Shown here in pieces: positions 44,761 to 56,770 of a DNA stretch of 64,000 bases. The translations under genes were made by a program, and so were the position numbers. Numbering within the stretch: the first letter of the stretch is position 1; the number at the start of each line of letters is the position of its first letter. Source of the DNA: Acephala macrosclerotiorum (Eukaryota; Ascomycota; Leotiomycetes; Helotiales; Mollisiaceae); NCBI GenBank assembly GCA_014904845.1, contig MU119220.1, positions 186,001-250,000 on the forward strand, in the 5' to 3' direction. Below the pieces are notes generated by a model. That model ran no database searches, was not told the origin of the DNA, and saw only the letters and a list, made by a program, of their open reading frames with translations.

Positions 44761-47566
44761 ATGGGTATCAAAGGGTTTGTCGCCACTCCATTCGAGTGCG
44801 CAATTCTGACCGTTCAGCAGTATCTATGGAGAGATTGGACCCGGCGAGAGAGTCTCTCTGAACAAGTTAGCCATTGAGACTTTGGAAAAAAAAGGTCGCC
44901 CTCTCAGAGTAGCCATCGATATCTCAATCTGGCAATTCCAGACCCTAGCCGGCCAAGGAGGAAGCAACCCGGCAATTCGTACATTCTACTATCGTCTTCT
45001 TCGACTGCTTTCATTCTCAGTGCAGCCTCTATTCATCTTCGATGGACCACATAAGCCACCATTCAAGCGTGGCAAGAAGACAGGTCGCGGCGGTGCTTGT
45101 GTCCCAAATTTATTGACGAAGCAGATGCTTATTTACTTTGGATTTCCATTTCATACCGCTCCCGGAGAAGCCGAGGCTGAATGTGCTTTGTTTCAACGAG
45201 AAGGAATCGTTGATGCTGTTCTCAGTGAGGATGTCGACACTCTCATGTTTGGATGCAGCTTGACTTTCAGGAACTGGTCCTCGGAAGGCGCAAGAGGGAA
45301 CAAATCACCGACTCATGTCTCAGTCTACGATGCAAAAGCGACGAAGGAGGGCAAGTCTGGACTCGATCGAGAAGGAATGGTTCTGGTTGCTCTTATGAGT
45401 GGTGGTGACTACATCACTGAGGGTATTCCGCGGTGTGGCATCAAAGTTGCATGTGAAGCTGCTCGAGCAGGTTTTGGGGAGTCTCTGTGCAAGCTGGCAA
45501 ACAATGATGCTGCTGGTATTGCTGCTTGGAGAGAGAACTTGGCACACGAGATTCGGACGAACGAAAGCAAGTTTTTCAAGGTCAAGCACAAGGCATTGAC
45601 GATTCCGGAGAATTTCCCGAATCGAGAGGTCTTAGGGTACTACACGAATCCGGTTGTCTCAACTGCCGCCAAGGTCCAGAAGCTGAAGGATGAAATTGTA
45701 TGGGATGGCGAAATCGACGTCCAAAAGCTTCGGCAGTTCACTACAGAAGCTTTTGATTGGACTAACAAGATTGGAGCGACGAAGTTTATTCGAAATCTCG
45801 CCCCAGTCCTCCTGGTTCACAAGCTACGACTTCGAGGAAATCGAAGAGATTCAGGCTATGGCGATCTCGTTCTTACAGCAATGAATGAGATGGAACTTGT
45901 TCGTGCTATTTGCGGGACCAGGAGTCATATCACCACGGATGGCATGAAGGAACTTAGAGTCATCTATTCTCCTATAGACATCGTAGGAATTGACTTGGAC
46001 GCCGAGCATGATGATTCTGTGGAATATAGCAGGAATGGTCTGGCCACCAACGATGCCGATGATCAGGACCTTGAGGTATCTGAAGAGGATACTTCAAGAA
46101 GTCCGGCAAAACGAGGTCCATCGACTTACGATCCTACGCAACCGGACAAGCTTTGGCTCCCGGAAACGATCGCGAAGCTAGGTGTACCATTGAAAGTGCA
46201 AGACTATGAAGAGTCTCTGAGAAATCCAAGGAAATTCATCAAAGCGAGGGCCGTTGCCAAGAGGGCCGCTACGAAGGACAAGATGCCCAAAAGTGCTATG
46301 GACAAATTCGTGTCGGTCACCAAGCCTGATAAAGAGAATGAGAAGTTCGGGGTTTCCAAAACTGCGAGTCGGTTGGCATCAGCTCTCGATGAGGATTTGC
46401 CACCGGCGTATCTTGCTCCTAGCCTAGAGACATTGAAGCAATCTCTACCCACAACCAAGGCATCGAGAGCCGCCAGATCTTCCGTGCGGGAAAGCACTGA
46501 ATCTAGCATGATCAACACATCCAAAGCTACCAAGACAACGGCAAAAACAACCACAAAGACCAAAGCCAAGTCCTCCACGAAGGCTAGGCCACAGCAAAGT
46601 ACGAACCCATGGACCATAGCTCAAGCAAGTACCTCTCCACAGAATGGCCCAAGAGTTACTAAGAATATCACGGATCCACTTTCATCCAACCCTCCACCCT
46701 CCTTCAAGACTCACTCACCTCAATTCATCTCTTCAAGTCCACCAATTCCTACCTCCCCTTCGCCGCCCCCAAGGCGAACCTCCCCAAGCCCCTCCTCGAC
46801 ACCTTCACGCACGAAAAAACGTTTATCCTCTCCTATCCCATCGCCTGTATTTAGTGACGTAGACCCAGAATCCGATCTCGAATTGCCAAACACGGTCACA
46901 ATCTCAAGAGCGAGATCTCAACGAAGTCCGACAAAGGCTCATGATCCGGTGACGCCAAGCAAAAGCAGAAATTCTTTCCACCCATCTCCAAGGAAGAAGA
47001 TCTCTCCTGATCATCCGACCTCAGTCCGCTCAGCTAGGAGTTCTCAACGAACTCAACTAGCATCTCTGAGCCCCGAGCCTGTGGCTGGGATGATTGACTT
47101 CTCAGCCAGTATTAGAGATAGAGAGAATTATGAGACGAATGAATTGGAAAGACAAGCGAGCAGGGATAGGAGTTTAAGTCCCGGACTCCCAAGCCTCGAT
47201 CAACTGCGCTACCTACGTTCATCAGAATCCGCCTCAGCATCCGCCTCGCGTCCCACCACTGCCACGGACTCCTCGACGCTTGGCATGTCAGGATTGGGAT
47301 TGGGATCTACACCAAGACGATTAGGTGATGGACTAGATAGAGTGTCTTTCTTGTTAAAGAGCAATGACGAGAAAGTTCCCTTGATGAAGAGGAATCAGAA
47401 GAAGAAGTATATCAAGTTGAGAGAGAGTTTGGCGGGGGCTTGGACGGAAGTTGACTCCGATGAAGATGATGTTTTTGATGATAAGCATAAAAGCAAGGGG
47501 GAGCGAGAGGTGAGGAGATGGAGGGTCAGTCAGGTTGAGCTTTTGGATCTGAGTTGTGATCCTTGA
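44761..47566 (+). CDS. Yen1/GEN1-type XPG-family Holliday-junction resolvase
   Basis: Exon 1 (44761-44774) has 14 nt; a 46-nt intron with the weak donor GTTTGT and CAGCAG acceptor leads to exon 2 (44821-47566). The 919-residue product starts MGIKGIYGEIGPGERVSL, the family N-terminus that threads the active site. Residues about 20-95 form the XPG-N domain with catalytic Asp in VAIDISIWQF and FIFDGPHKPP. XPG-I follows with PGEAEAECALFQREGIVDAVLSEDVDTLMFG, holding the Glu and Asp residues that bind metal. A helix-hairpin-helix region lies in MSGGDYITEGIPRCGIKVA. The C-terminal 450 residues are Ser/Pro-rich and basic, with many SP/TP sites, as in yeast Yen1, which is controlled by CDK phosphorylation. 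It resolves Holliday junctions in the nucleus after DNA replication. No truncation is seen. Confidence 0.93.
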
Positions 47567-48845
47567 GGCTTGGTTTGGATTGCCTTGGAGACTGAGGTGC
47601 CAGGCGTTGGGAGTAGTGTAATTACATTAGGTATTTTCATGATAAGAATTTGTTGTCGACCTTCCCATCTCGCAGCGAGTATCTCCATTTCCATAGGAAT
47701 CGGCCGGATTTGATACCCTACTACCAACTGAACATTTTACCGACTTCATGTCACTACCTAGGCACCCGGGTCCAGAGCCCGCTCTGTCTCCCGCTGTCCG
47801 CCGCTGCCCTCCAGAAAGCTTCACCGCCCTATGCCCGCCATACACTACTCTAAACAATTTCAAAATCCTGATCTCGCCTATGTCCCTCTCCGCCCAAATG
47901 TCCCACCCGCTCTAAAGCTCTCTCATCCCAATCTCTCATCCCATGTACCTCCTCAACCTTCCGCTCCCACCCCCAATCCTCTCCTCTCTTATCCACATCT
48001 CGACCTCATCGTCATGCATAGCCAAGCGATTATCATAGCCGCGGTTCTCGTCGAGTCTTTAGTCATCGTTTCCGGGAATGGGAGGGTGACTATTTGCCCC
48101 TCCTAGGAGCGGCGGCAATTACGGCACGGACCCATGCACTGCCACTGCATGGAGAGCTTGCTGATGGACCAGGAGTTGGGTTCATTCGCCGGGACATACA
48201 AGTAATCTTTATTATTCGAACACGTAAGAAGGTTTGGACTCCGATCTTTCTTGGTAAACTCTCGGCTGAGGATTTTGGATCTCCGAGATAAAGAGCGAGT
48301 AGGATTGAAGGAGAATGTTCGCAAAATTTGGTAGATTGATAAACGAACGGTGTTATAGTAGCACTTTGCTGGATGGAGAAGGGAGAGAAGATCTACGTCC
48401 CTTGAATAGTTTCAACGTTTTGAAATGTCGCGAGAAGCTCCTTAGACGAGGTTGAGGTGACTATTATCCTATTTAATTCCTATGCTACCGCCATCCTATC
48501 CTATGAAACCGCAATTCCAAACTCCTACACCTAGCTAGGGTATCCAAATAAATCATCGAGTCGCATCGCGTTGCATTATGAAAAATTCAATCCGCCATGC
48601 TCCTAGCTCCTGGCTCCGGTTTCGTGTACATACATTAACAAAGGAAAGGGAATATAAGGAGTATGCTTCGCTGGTGTACGTTCTGGTATCGTGTCATGAA
48701 TGTCGTAAATGCTGCGCTGTTTTTATGATGTGCTTTTGTGTCGCATGTGCTGTTTTCTGTTCTTTATGTTCGTATCACTCTGATCTGCTCTGTTGTTGGT
48801 TGGGTTGGTATCGTTGCCCCTCCTCTCCTCCTCCTCCTCCTTCCC
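47567..48845. other. Intergenic region between two convergent genes
   Basis: About 1.3 kb. Short frames on both strands (47831-48106 plus, 47627-47863 minus) lack hallmarks. A CTC-triplet run at about 48821-48843 lies directly next to the 3' end of the BTB gene. It should hold both 3' ends. Confidence 0.45.
48821..48843. repeat. CTC/GAG triplet microsatellite at the end of the BTB gene
   Basis: A run of TCC/CTC triplets reaches to within about three bases of the BTB stop codon at 48846. Confidence 0.7.
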
Positions 48846-50378
48846 TTACTCAGCCCAAGGAAAATCCCTATCTCCAACCCTCGTACACACCAAATAACTA
48901 ACCCCATCCCCACTCCCAAGCAAACTACACCTCATCAACGGTCTAACAATCTCCCTCGCCATGCCCTTAATCTCCTCCAATCTCTTCTCAAACTTCTTCA
49001 AAGACTCTCTTGAATAGATCTCTGGACTTAATTTCAAGAATTTCTTGCATTCTTCGTGTAGAAGATATGTCGCTGGAGAGGAACCGATGATTCTGAATGC
49101 ACGGCCTAGATTTGGGTTCAGGGGATTGTTGGTTGAGATGTCGGACGGAGGAGGAACGGGCGAAAATTGTTGGACGGTGGTGTTCGTGTGGTGCGTTCCT
49201 TGGACTGTGACTGTGACGGTATTGTTTCGATGGTGGCCTCCTCCGTTCCTGCTTTGCGAAACTCGAGGAGCGGGTGGTGCTGGGGGTGGAGATGTAGCTT
49301 CGGCAACCCATTGTCTGAAGAATGAGACTGCAAGCCAGTCCAAATAACTGTTCTGCGGACTCACCCTCTCGCCCCTTGAAGTCAGAAGCGTGAGGCGGAA
49401 TAAGCGACCCTCGATTTTGCCAACGATATCCGCCAGATCCTCAACCTTGTCTTCGATAATATCCAAGACTGTGTCGGGTAACTGATGTCTGATATGGCGT
49501 TTCCCAACCGGCCACGCACCGACGACGTGGATGAGCGCTTCTTGAAAGATAGTCTTTGATTGTGACAAATAGCCTATGCGAAGATATGAAGAAGGGTATT
49601 TGGCGATTTGTTTCCAGAGCCGGGACTGGAATTGGAGGAGGTGGTGGTCGATTCTTGGTCCTACGACTGCTAAAGCATCATAGAGATCTGCGAGCGTGAG
49701 GAGGGATTTGCATTGTACGTAGGCGATAGCGATATCGATGGGGTCGAGAGTAGGAGGATAGTTGTAGAAGATTCGGAAGAGATTGTCGTAGTCGTTCAGG
49801 AGGTCTTGGTCTTCGTGGGATAGGGGGGTGGGGGGATGAGTTGGTGCTGAGAGGGAGAGGTTTGCGACTGAGCGGAAGAATGAGGGGTTTGATGAAGGTG
49901 GTTTGTTGCGGACTGGTGGAGGGCCGTCGGAGGAGCCGAAGAGAGAGGTTTGTGTGCCTTCTTTCTTTACGAGCATGGGGATGTCGTTGTGGTCTGCTCC
50001 TGGGTCGAGTTCGTATCTCCATTTCTTTTTCACCTGTCCCCTCCGGGCTGACTCGCTGCCTGAGTCTTCTCCTACTCTGGCCAATTCCCCTCCTCCGCCG
50101 GCAGATTGCGACCATTCTTGACTCGTGCTTGCTTCGAAGAATCCAGAGCATTGTGATAGTATTATTTTGTGGAGGAGATATCGATTCGTGTGGGAGCCAG
50201 CCTTCACAAGGATCTCAACATCGCCAGTGTGGCTGAAGACCGGGAACTCATTCTGCGGCACGAACGATGTACCTCCGGCATGCGACTTGCCATGCCGTCG
50301 ATGTCTCGAGGATCGTGGGACGACGGACGAGGGCCCTCGAAGGGCAAGAGAGTGAGAGGGCTCTACCTGTGAGACCAT
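48846..50378 (-). CDS. BTB/POZ-domain protein
   Basis: A single exon encodes 510 residues. After a basic Ser/Arg-rich start, residues about 42-85 form the front of a BTB/POZ domain (FPVFSHTGDVEILVKAGSHTNRYLLHKIILSQCSGFFEAS). An insertion of about 90 polar residues follows, and the fold resumes at DYDNLFRIFYNYPPTLDPIDIAIAYVQC and LLTLADLYDAL. The rest is helical, with a further polar linker around residues 370-420. BTB domains mediate dimerisation or binding to Cullin-3, so an adaptor role is possible but not shown. The split BTB with a long loop is usual in filamentous fungi. The end is adjacent to a triplet microsatellite. Confidence 0.85.
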   Translation of the reverse strand: MVSQVEPSHSLALRGPSSVVPRSSRHRRHGKSHAGGTSFVPQNEFPVFSHTGDVEILVKAGSHTNRYLLHKIILSQCSGFFEASTSQEWSQSAGGGGELARVGEDSGSESARRGQVKKKWRYELDPGADHNDIPMLVKKEGTQTSLFGSSDGPPPVRNKPPSSNPSFFRSVANLSLSAPTHPPTPLSHEDQDLLNDYDNLFRIFYNYPPTLDPIDIAIAYVQCKSLLTLADLYDALAVVGPRIDHHLLQFQSRLWKQIAKYPSSYLRIGYLSQSKTIFQEALIHVVGAWPVGKRHIRHQLPDTVLDIIEDKVEDLADIVGKIEGRLFRLTLLTSRGERVSPQNSYLDWLAVSFFRQWVAEATSPPPAPPAPRVSQSRNGGGHHRNNTVTVTVQGTHHTNTTVQQFSPVPPPSDISTNNPLNPNLGRAFRIIGSSPATYLLHEECKKFLKLSPEIYSRESLKKFEKRLEEIKGMAREIVRPLMRCSLLGSGDGVSYLVCTRVGDRDFPWAE

Positions 50379-51635
50379 CTTTTGTACAGCCTTTCAGCAG
50401 ATACTGCGCGAAGTCAGCATGTCGCGTCGCGAAAGAGTAGAGCGAGATATACTTATTCAAGCAAGCATCTTTGCGCGAAGCTGGAGAAGGAAAAATCGGA
50501 TCGAGTCGCCTGGATCGTATACAGTGGCAGATTCCTTGCCTTGCCTTGCTTTCGTCGCACGCGATGCTGCCACTTACTATCGACTCCCACCTTAGACGTC
50601 CCCCGAGGTTCCTTTCAAGAGCGAGACCAAATCAGAGATGTCTCTCGGCGACTCCTTCGAACTCACGAAACGCGTCGAACTTTCTCACCAGCAGTAACAA
50701 GTAACAACAAAGACCACAACACAACAAAACGGGGGACGCAAGCAGCCTTTCCTTCCCTGCTCTCATCCTCGACGCTGCTCAATCGCGCTCAAGCGCAACC
50801 GGCTCACGAACGAGCTGCAGCCGTACCGTACAGCAGTCGAGCGAGGGTGGCAATTAAGAATTACAGTCACAAGCAAGCTCTTTCTTGGCCTACCGCAGCC
50901 CAATAATTATACAGTTTATGCATGGGCTGATGAACCGCAGTTTCTTGTGCACGAATCAATTGTTTTGTTTCTCTGCAGTCTTGACCGTGCGGGCCAGTCT
51001 TTTTCGCGGGAGAAGAGAGTCCTGAAATGCGGTGTTCGAGCTGGCATTTCGAGTGGACCGCAGCTTGCAGAATTCTTGCATTGGCGGCCAGCGTCGGCCC
51101 AATGGGAGGGGGACGAGGGAGTGAGGCAAGGGTGAGGCGGTGCATTAAACGAATGAGCTTGTGCAATGCCTTCATAAATACTGCATTATTTTGAGCTAGT
51201 TCCAATTTGAGACCGGTCAGACCACCAGGCCCGGGTGGACCATGGATAAGAGCTGATGAAGACGAGCCTGGATGAGTCTTGATGAACCTGAGGCTGCAAG
51301 ATTGAGCCAAGATGATCACTTGGACAGCTCTCACATGACCCTTCCACTTTGCATCTCGTGATACGTGGTACGTGGCACTTGTTTGAGGCGTGGTGTTGAT
51401 TTTCTCATGAATAATGCGCACTTGATGTTATGAGCTTCAGGCTGAATAGCCAAAGCAAAGGCCCGTCTCCAGAACCTCCCTCCTATCCATGCTATTGTAC
51501 AATGTCCCCAGCCTTCCCAAGAGAAATACCCCCCATGTCCATGTCCAATGCAGCCATCCAACCCAGCCAGACTCCGGAAAGCAATCCCATTTTAAGTCTC
51601 CCATCCCAGATATACCGTGAAAGAAATCATGGCCG
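50379..51635. other. Intergenic region, nothing supported
   Basis: About 1.26 kb. The left part is the promoter of the minus-strand BTB gene. Short frames (50382-50906 plus, 50867-51421 minus) have no hallmark. A CA-rich and AAC-rich run at about 50695-50735 is simple sequence. Confidence 0.4.
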
Positions 51636-52864
51636 TTAACTCATGTCCATCTCGACCTCCATAGTAGGTCCAGCCACATCATGACGACCATTAGGAGTTG
51701 CTGGGTGCATATCCATCATTCCATGGCCGTTATTCATGGCATGTCCGTTCCCATTCGCAAAACCATTCGCCATTCCGTTCATCACGTGTTCGCCGTTCAC
51801 CGCTGATTGGACATCAACGTCGACCTTGGGTGTCTGTCTGACTTCCATCACCAAGTCGCTTTCGAATGTCGGTACAGCGCCTTGGAGATTGACCCAAGTT
51901 CGCTCCAGACTCGTGCTCACAAGTCGCCCTTGCTTCAAATCCTCGCCAAACAAGAAATAGCCCTCATTTGCCTCCACCAAATAGCTTGCCAGTCCCTTGC
52001 TTTGGAGCCGGATCTTCGCGTCCGTGACGGGAAAGTGGTTCTCGATGAACTTGGCCCAGCCTCGAGCAGCTGCTTGAATATCCGTGTCCGCTTGGTTGAT
52101 TGACGACCATCCGATTCCAAGATGACGCGTGAAGTCATCGACGGTTGGCTCGATGTGACGTTCAGGTGACCCGGGTGATACAAGCGTACCATTATGTGAC
52201 ACCTCCTCGATTATCGCGGGCGTCGCACTCAGATCCAGCCTTTGGCTCTTGGCTGCGCGCAGGACCGGGCGCTCGGGACTCGCGTTCGAAAGTGATTGTA
52301 TGGCTGCAGCCTTTGCCTTTTCTTGTTCGGCCTTCTCTTCAGCCCAGGTACCGGTTTGGCTGCTGGCCTCGATAATGTAGCCACCTTTCTTGATCAGTGT
52401 CATGCCCTCTCCGTATTCCCATTCTTCTTCGTTGTCTGGCTCGGGTTGGACGGCTGGTGGTTGGACTGGGAAGTAGTCATCTTCGAGGTTCGACGAGGCT
52501 TCGTCGCGCGAGCGCTTCCGGCCTGCCGCAGAGGATGGAGTTGCTTGAGTGGGAGTGAGGTTCGACCACGACGAGTTAACGGGTGATTGATGGATGCCGT
52601 TCGTGAATGGAGAAGTGAAAGTTGGCCGGGTCGACTCCATGTTGTGGAAGGAAGGCTGAGAACTATTAGTATCCAACGCCTCTAAGTAAGAAGGAGGTCC
52701 AACAAGTGATGGAGGAGATGAGTAGGATCGTTCTCGAGTCATCTTTCTCCGTATGAGGATAATGATTGCTCTTGACACGTCTTGGCGTTGATATGAAGAC
52801 TTACTTGAGGGGGAAGTTGAGGCGGTAAGACGAGAATGGGCGAAGACTGGTCGAAGTATCTCAT
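51636..52864 (-). CDS. Conserved fungal protein of unknown function
   Basis: Two exons (52864-52805 and 52742-51636) with a 62-nt intron (GTAAGT donor) encode 388 residues. Exon 1 codes for MRYFDQSSPILVLPPQLPPQ, and exon 2 continues MTRERSYSSPPSL, so the internal ATG at 52742 is an alternative start. The first 130 residues are Ser/Pro-rich. Then comes a conserved-looking core: an acidic EEEWEYGEGMTLIKKGGYIIEAS segment, a charged helix (WAEEKAEQEKAKAAAIQSL), and a folded-looking part from about residue 240 (DFTRHLGIGWSSI, AARGWAKFIENHFPV, GLASYLVEANEGYFLFGEDL). The tail is an Asn/Gly/Met/His-rich low-complexity segment. I do not recognise a named domain. A nuclear role is suggested only by a basic GRKRSRDEA motif. 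Confidence 0.82.
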
Positions 52865-53429
52865 GGCTGAAAGAATACAAGTATTATGAAAGTGAGGTAT
52901 TGAAAGATTCTCAATTGAGGAAGAAGGTATGAAGGAGAAGAGAAGGAGAAGTGCGGTGTGAGGGATATTTATTAGGAAGTGTGGGTGGGAAGAGAAGAAG
53001 CTGAGAGGACGAGTGAAGTTCAGGTGTAAGAACACCTGGGACGGAAAGGCTGCTTTGCCTGGTCGACCATGGGAGGCGGCGGATGCGAAGCTCCAATTCG
53101 CTCTGCGATTCAAGCCAGACTGGTTTGCGCAAGAAAAGCTCTAGGACGAAAGCAGTTAGCTGCCAGCTCCTTGTCATGATTAGAACAGCCAGGATTACAT
53201 TGGCCGGATAGTAGAAAGTATGGGTCTGTTATGCTCTCGCCTCCGTTTCTCGTCTGAGCGGCATTTTCCCCAACTTGTCTCAAAATTCGATGGCTGGTTG
53301 GTCCATCTGTGTGGGGCTGATCTGACTCTTTTATCCGGCATCTCTGTCATCAGGTGTCCAGGCTCCAACATTTTGTGGAGCCGATGTGTCAAGATTTCTC
53401 AACTCCTTAAAACCAAGGCCGCTATTTTA

Positions 53430-53437
53430 TCACGTGC
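53430..53437. promoter_or_regulatory. TCACGTGC box, first of two
   Basis: An E-box core in a divergent promoter, 137 bp from a second identical box. Confidence 0.4.
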
Positions 53438-53566
53438 TTAGCAACAGCCGTGGAGCAAAAGCTGTCTTTGCCTTGAGAAGATATACTCGTTCATCTGAGT
53501 GCTCCCATATCTTGTGTCAGGGCTTGTGAATCGTCATTACGAGAATCTTTTTTGACCAGGAGTTGC

Positions 53567-53574
53567 TCACGTGC
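53567..53574. promoter_or_regulatory. TCACGTGC box, second of two
   Basis: This box is identical to the first and lies 151 bp before the start codon of the calponin-homology gene. Confidence 0.4.
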
Positions 53575-53724
53575 TCGCCCACAATCCTTCTGCATGAATG
53601 CCTTAACTGGGCCTTAAATGACATCGGCAACCCGCCATCTTCATGCGCCCGCCTGCCACGCATACAGGAGGCTGCACTTTTTCCAGTGACTTTCAACCAA
53701 AGTTACGCTACAATAGTCGCAATT

Positions 53725-55809
53725 ATGGCTTCTGTTACTTCACTCGATAGCGATATGCGCAAATTGCGTCTGGATAGATACACCGAATCCGCTGCGAAAG
53801 AAGTCAAAGCATTTATCGAATCCGCGTTGGGAGAACCCCTCCCTAGTGGAGATCTCCTGGCAGGTCTGAAAGATGGAGTCGCGCTCTGCAAGTATGAAAT
53901 GCTCCCTCGATTGCGAGGAAGGAGAAATAGCTAACAACGGTGCTCTAGGTTGATCAATCTCGCAGTGCCAAACACCCTTCGATTCAAAGCCAGGGCTGTA
54001 ATGCCTTTCGTCCAGATGGAAAACATCGCGATGTACCTCCAAGCATGCCGCCAACCTCCCTTCAATCTCCAAGAGCACGATATGTTCCTCACTGTCGATT
54101 TGTATGAAGCCAAAGATCCGGCGCAAGTATTACAATGTCTTGGCGCATTCAGCAGAGCAGCGAACCGAATCAATCCCTCTCGATTCCCTGTACCGATCGG
54201 CGGTAAACGTAGCGGTGTTATGAGTCCTCAAGGTACAGGTACAGGGCTTGTTGGCGGAGGCAGCTTTGGAAATCGTGGACGAGGAGTTTCGAATGCGAGT
54301 AATGGATCTTCGGCTTATGGATCAGGGGTGAGGCCGGTCAGCTCATTATCGCCTACGAGAACTGGAGACTCGAATAGTGGCAGATGGAGCCCTACAAAGA
54401 ACGGAGGTCCGCTTTCACCAGCTTCGCCAGCGGTCAGCAGTTGGAGCAAGAAGTCAGACGAAGGAGCTACGGCACCCGCATGGAATATCGCACAATACGG
54501 ATACATGGGAGGTGCGAGTCAAGGTAATTTGGGAGTGTCATTTGGTGCTAGACGGCAACTTACAAGCGCGAATCCGAATGTTCCGAGTCTGGCAGAGAAG
54601 GAGAAGAAGAGAAGGGAGAAAGAGGCCGAGGAGGAAAGACAACGACTACAAGCTGAGGAAGACGAGCGAAGACAGCGTGAAGAAGAGGAGGAGCGTGCAC
54701 GAATTGCAGAAGAGCGGAGATGGGCTGAGGAGACCAGAAAGTTGAGAGAGCAAGAGCGAGAAAAGGCCGACGAGGAGAAGCGAAAATGGGAGGAAGAGGA
54801 GAGGAGATGGAATTTGGAGGAAGAGAAGCGACAGAGAGAGGAACAAGAAGCCGAAACTCGATTACAAGAAGAGCGAAAGCGCCTTCGTGGGAACAGTGAT
54901 GCTCGTCTGCGAGGCCAATTCTTGAGTCAATACCAAGCAGAAAACGGTATTTCGAATGTTAGCTCTGAGAGCAGCCGGATCAAGGAACTGGAGCGAGAGC
55001 TCGAGCAGGCCCGCGAACGAGAACGCCAATACGAACGAGAGCGACAAGCCAAATTGAACCAGCGCAGTCGCCAAGTATTGGAAGACCACGATATGACTGT
55101 GCGAATGAAGGAGGAGAACAATAAGACGCGAGCCAGATCACGAAGTCGTCCCCGAGCACCATCACGAAAGAACAGCGACGAAGTATGGAGAGAAGATGAA
55201 CGAGATTATCTGCGAAAGCAATGGAACGCACAACACGACGCCCCGCCACCAACGAAATCTCCTCGTCCTCTCCCAGAACCTACAGCTCAGCCAGTCCGTC
55301 TCGTCAAGAATAACACAGGCCCATCATCCCGCCCGCTCCCAGACCCAGCGAAATACACAGCACCACAGGCATTCCCTCCAAATACAACCCGTACAGATCG
55401 CTATCTAGCCTCTAACCCTGCTCCACAACAATCCAGACCAACAACCACCTACTCCAACGAAATCGGCGGTTTCGACAGCGCTGCAGAACGCGATGCTGAA
55501 GATCGTCGACGTATAGCTTCACAGCAGAAGACTAAAGCCGGCGGGTGGGCCTCGAAATCTCTCTTGGAAAGAGAAATGGAGATGGAGCGTCAGCGACAGC
55601 AAGAATGGGAAGAGAGCCAAAAGGAGCTCAAGAACAAGGTACCGGCTGGAAATGGAGTCGATGGTATTGGTGGTGGGATTGGAGGGAAATGGGATGTTAA
55701 TCAATGGACTGGATACACTGGTGGTGATGGACAGAACAAAGGATCTCAGGGTATCGGTGCTGGCAGGAGGCAGATTGTAGGTCCCAGACCGCCGCCTCCT
55801 GGTCGTTAA
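53725..55809 (+). CDS. Calponin-homology (transgelin-type) protein with long coiled coil
   Basis: Exons 53725-53891 and 53949-55809 with a 57-nt intron (GTATGA donor) encode 675 residues. Residues about 10-150 form a single CH domain of the Scp1/transgelin type: EVKAFIESALGEPLPSGDLLAGLKDGVALCKLINLA at the front and FVQMENIAMYLQACR and VDLYEAKDPAQVLQCLGAF at the back. Single CH domains of this kind bundle or bind actin filaments. A Gly/Ser linker leads to a very charged single-helix or coiled-coil region (about residues 280-480) of Glu/Arg/Lys repeats. The tail is Pro-rich, ends IVGPRPPPPGR, and could bind SH3 or profilin. It is probably a cortical actin protein. Start choice: the ATG at 53725 gives the family N-terminus; an in-frame start at 53563 would add non-homologous residues. 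Confidence 0.9.
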
Positions 55810-56770
55810 TAGGGAAGAGGGGTGGTAGTTTGTGTTTTGCGCAAGGTTCACTGTTTTCGCATACGGATGGAGCATGCACTTGGGAATGAACTGAATTGAA
55901 TTGAAACTGCGTACAGCGTACAGCGTACAGCAAGCGGGGTTTGGGTGGCCTGGGTTGAGCAATTAGAATGAATGACTGATGATAAATGAATGCGATGATT
56001 GATGCTTGGTATCCAAGCAAATGTATTTGAAAGACAGCTCTTTCTACATCGTATCTCTGAAAATTGCGTTCAGCACGAGTTTCTTGATTTTTGAAGTGAA
56101 GTGTGAAATGGCAAGTACCCCTGGTTCAATGACTGTACCAAGTATCAACGAATACTGATATTCAAAACTGCTGTCCCTCCTCAACTTTACTCTGTCGAAA
56201 GTCCGTAATATTCTGGGCACAATTCTACTTATTTAAGTCAGATTTGTCGGCCAGATTGGAGCGACGTTCAAAGACCTTTGTTCCCTTTTCCAGCATCATC
56301 AGAAACCGCTGACACTCCGAATATCCCGGGCCCGAACTCGGCCCGGCCTATTTGCCGAGTCCCGCTCCGACTCATATCGCTTGTTGGCTTATTTCCCCAC
56401 CGAAGACTTCTGCGCCTCGCATTAGCTTTAAGGGAATATCCTTTGATGATACTTTGCCTGTCTCCTTCAGACTTCAGCTCTAAGTAACAAGCTGATCTTC
56501 AACGCGGCAATCACTTTGATTGGCTGCGGTTCTTCCAGACCAATCTTGAATAGCGTGCGTGGAGAGACCAAGCTTGGCTCCATATCAGCACTCGAAATGA
56601 CATACCTGCGCACCTTCTCAGTGTTTATATTTTCCTTTTATCTGTACGAACAGCTCTCCCATCTCTTTTCTTGAATTTGACCAAAGTCATTTCTTACCTT
56701 GTGTCTCTTCTTCAATTTTCCAGTTCAGGATAGCGCCACTCCCAGGATCATTCATATCTTCCAAATCATT
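55810..56770. other. Intergenic region, nothing supported
   Basis: About 960 bp between two plus-strand units. A GCGTACA heptamer is repeated three times at about 55909-55930. No ORF is supported. Confidence 0.45.

Larger units (their letters stand above)
52865..53724. other. Divergent promoter region with two TCACGTGC boxes
   Basis: About 860 bp between a minus-strand and a plus-strand gene. TCACGTGC occurs at 53430-53437 and again at 53567-53574, the second 151 bp before the next start codon. No gene is supported. Confidence 0.5.

Noticed and set aside
50382..50906. A 174-codon plus-strand frame next to the BTB gene
   Set aside because: It lies in the BTB promoter, has no recognisable domain and overlaps other equally long frames.
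52743..52880. A start at 52880 for the conserved protein at 51.6-52.9 kb
   Set aside because: It would need a TTG start; splicing from the ATG at 52864 gives a clean in-phase first exon.
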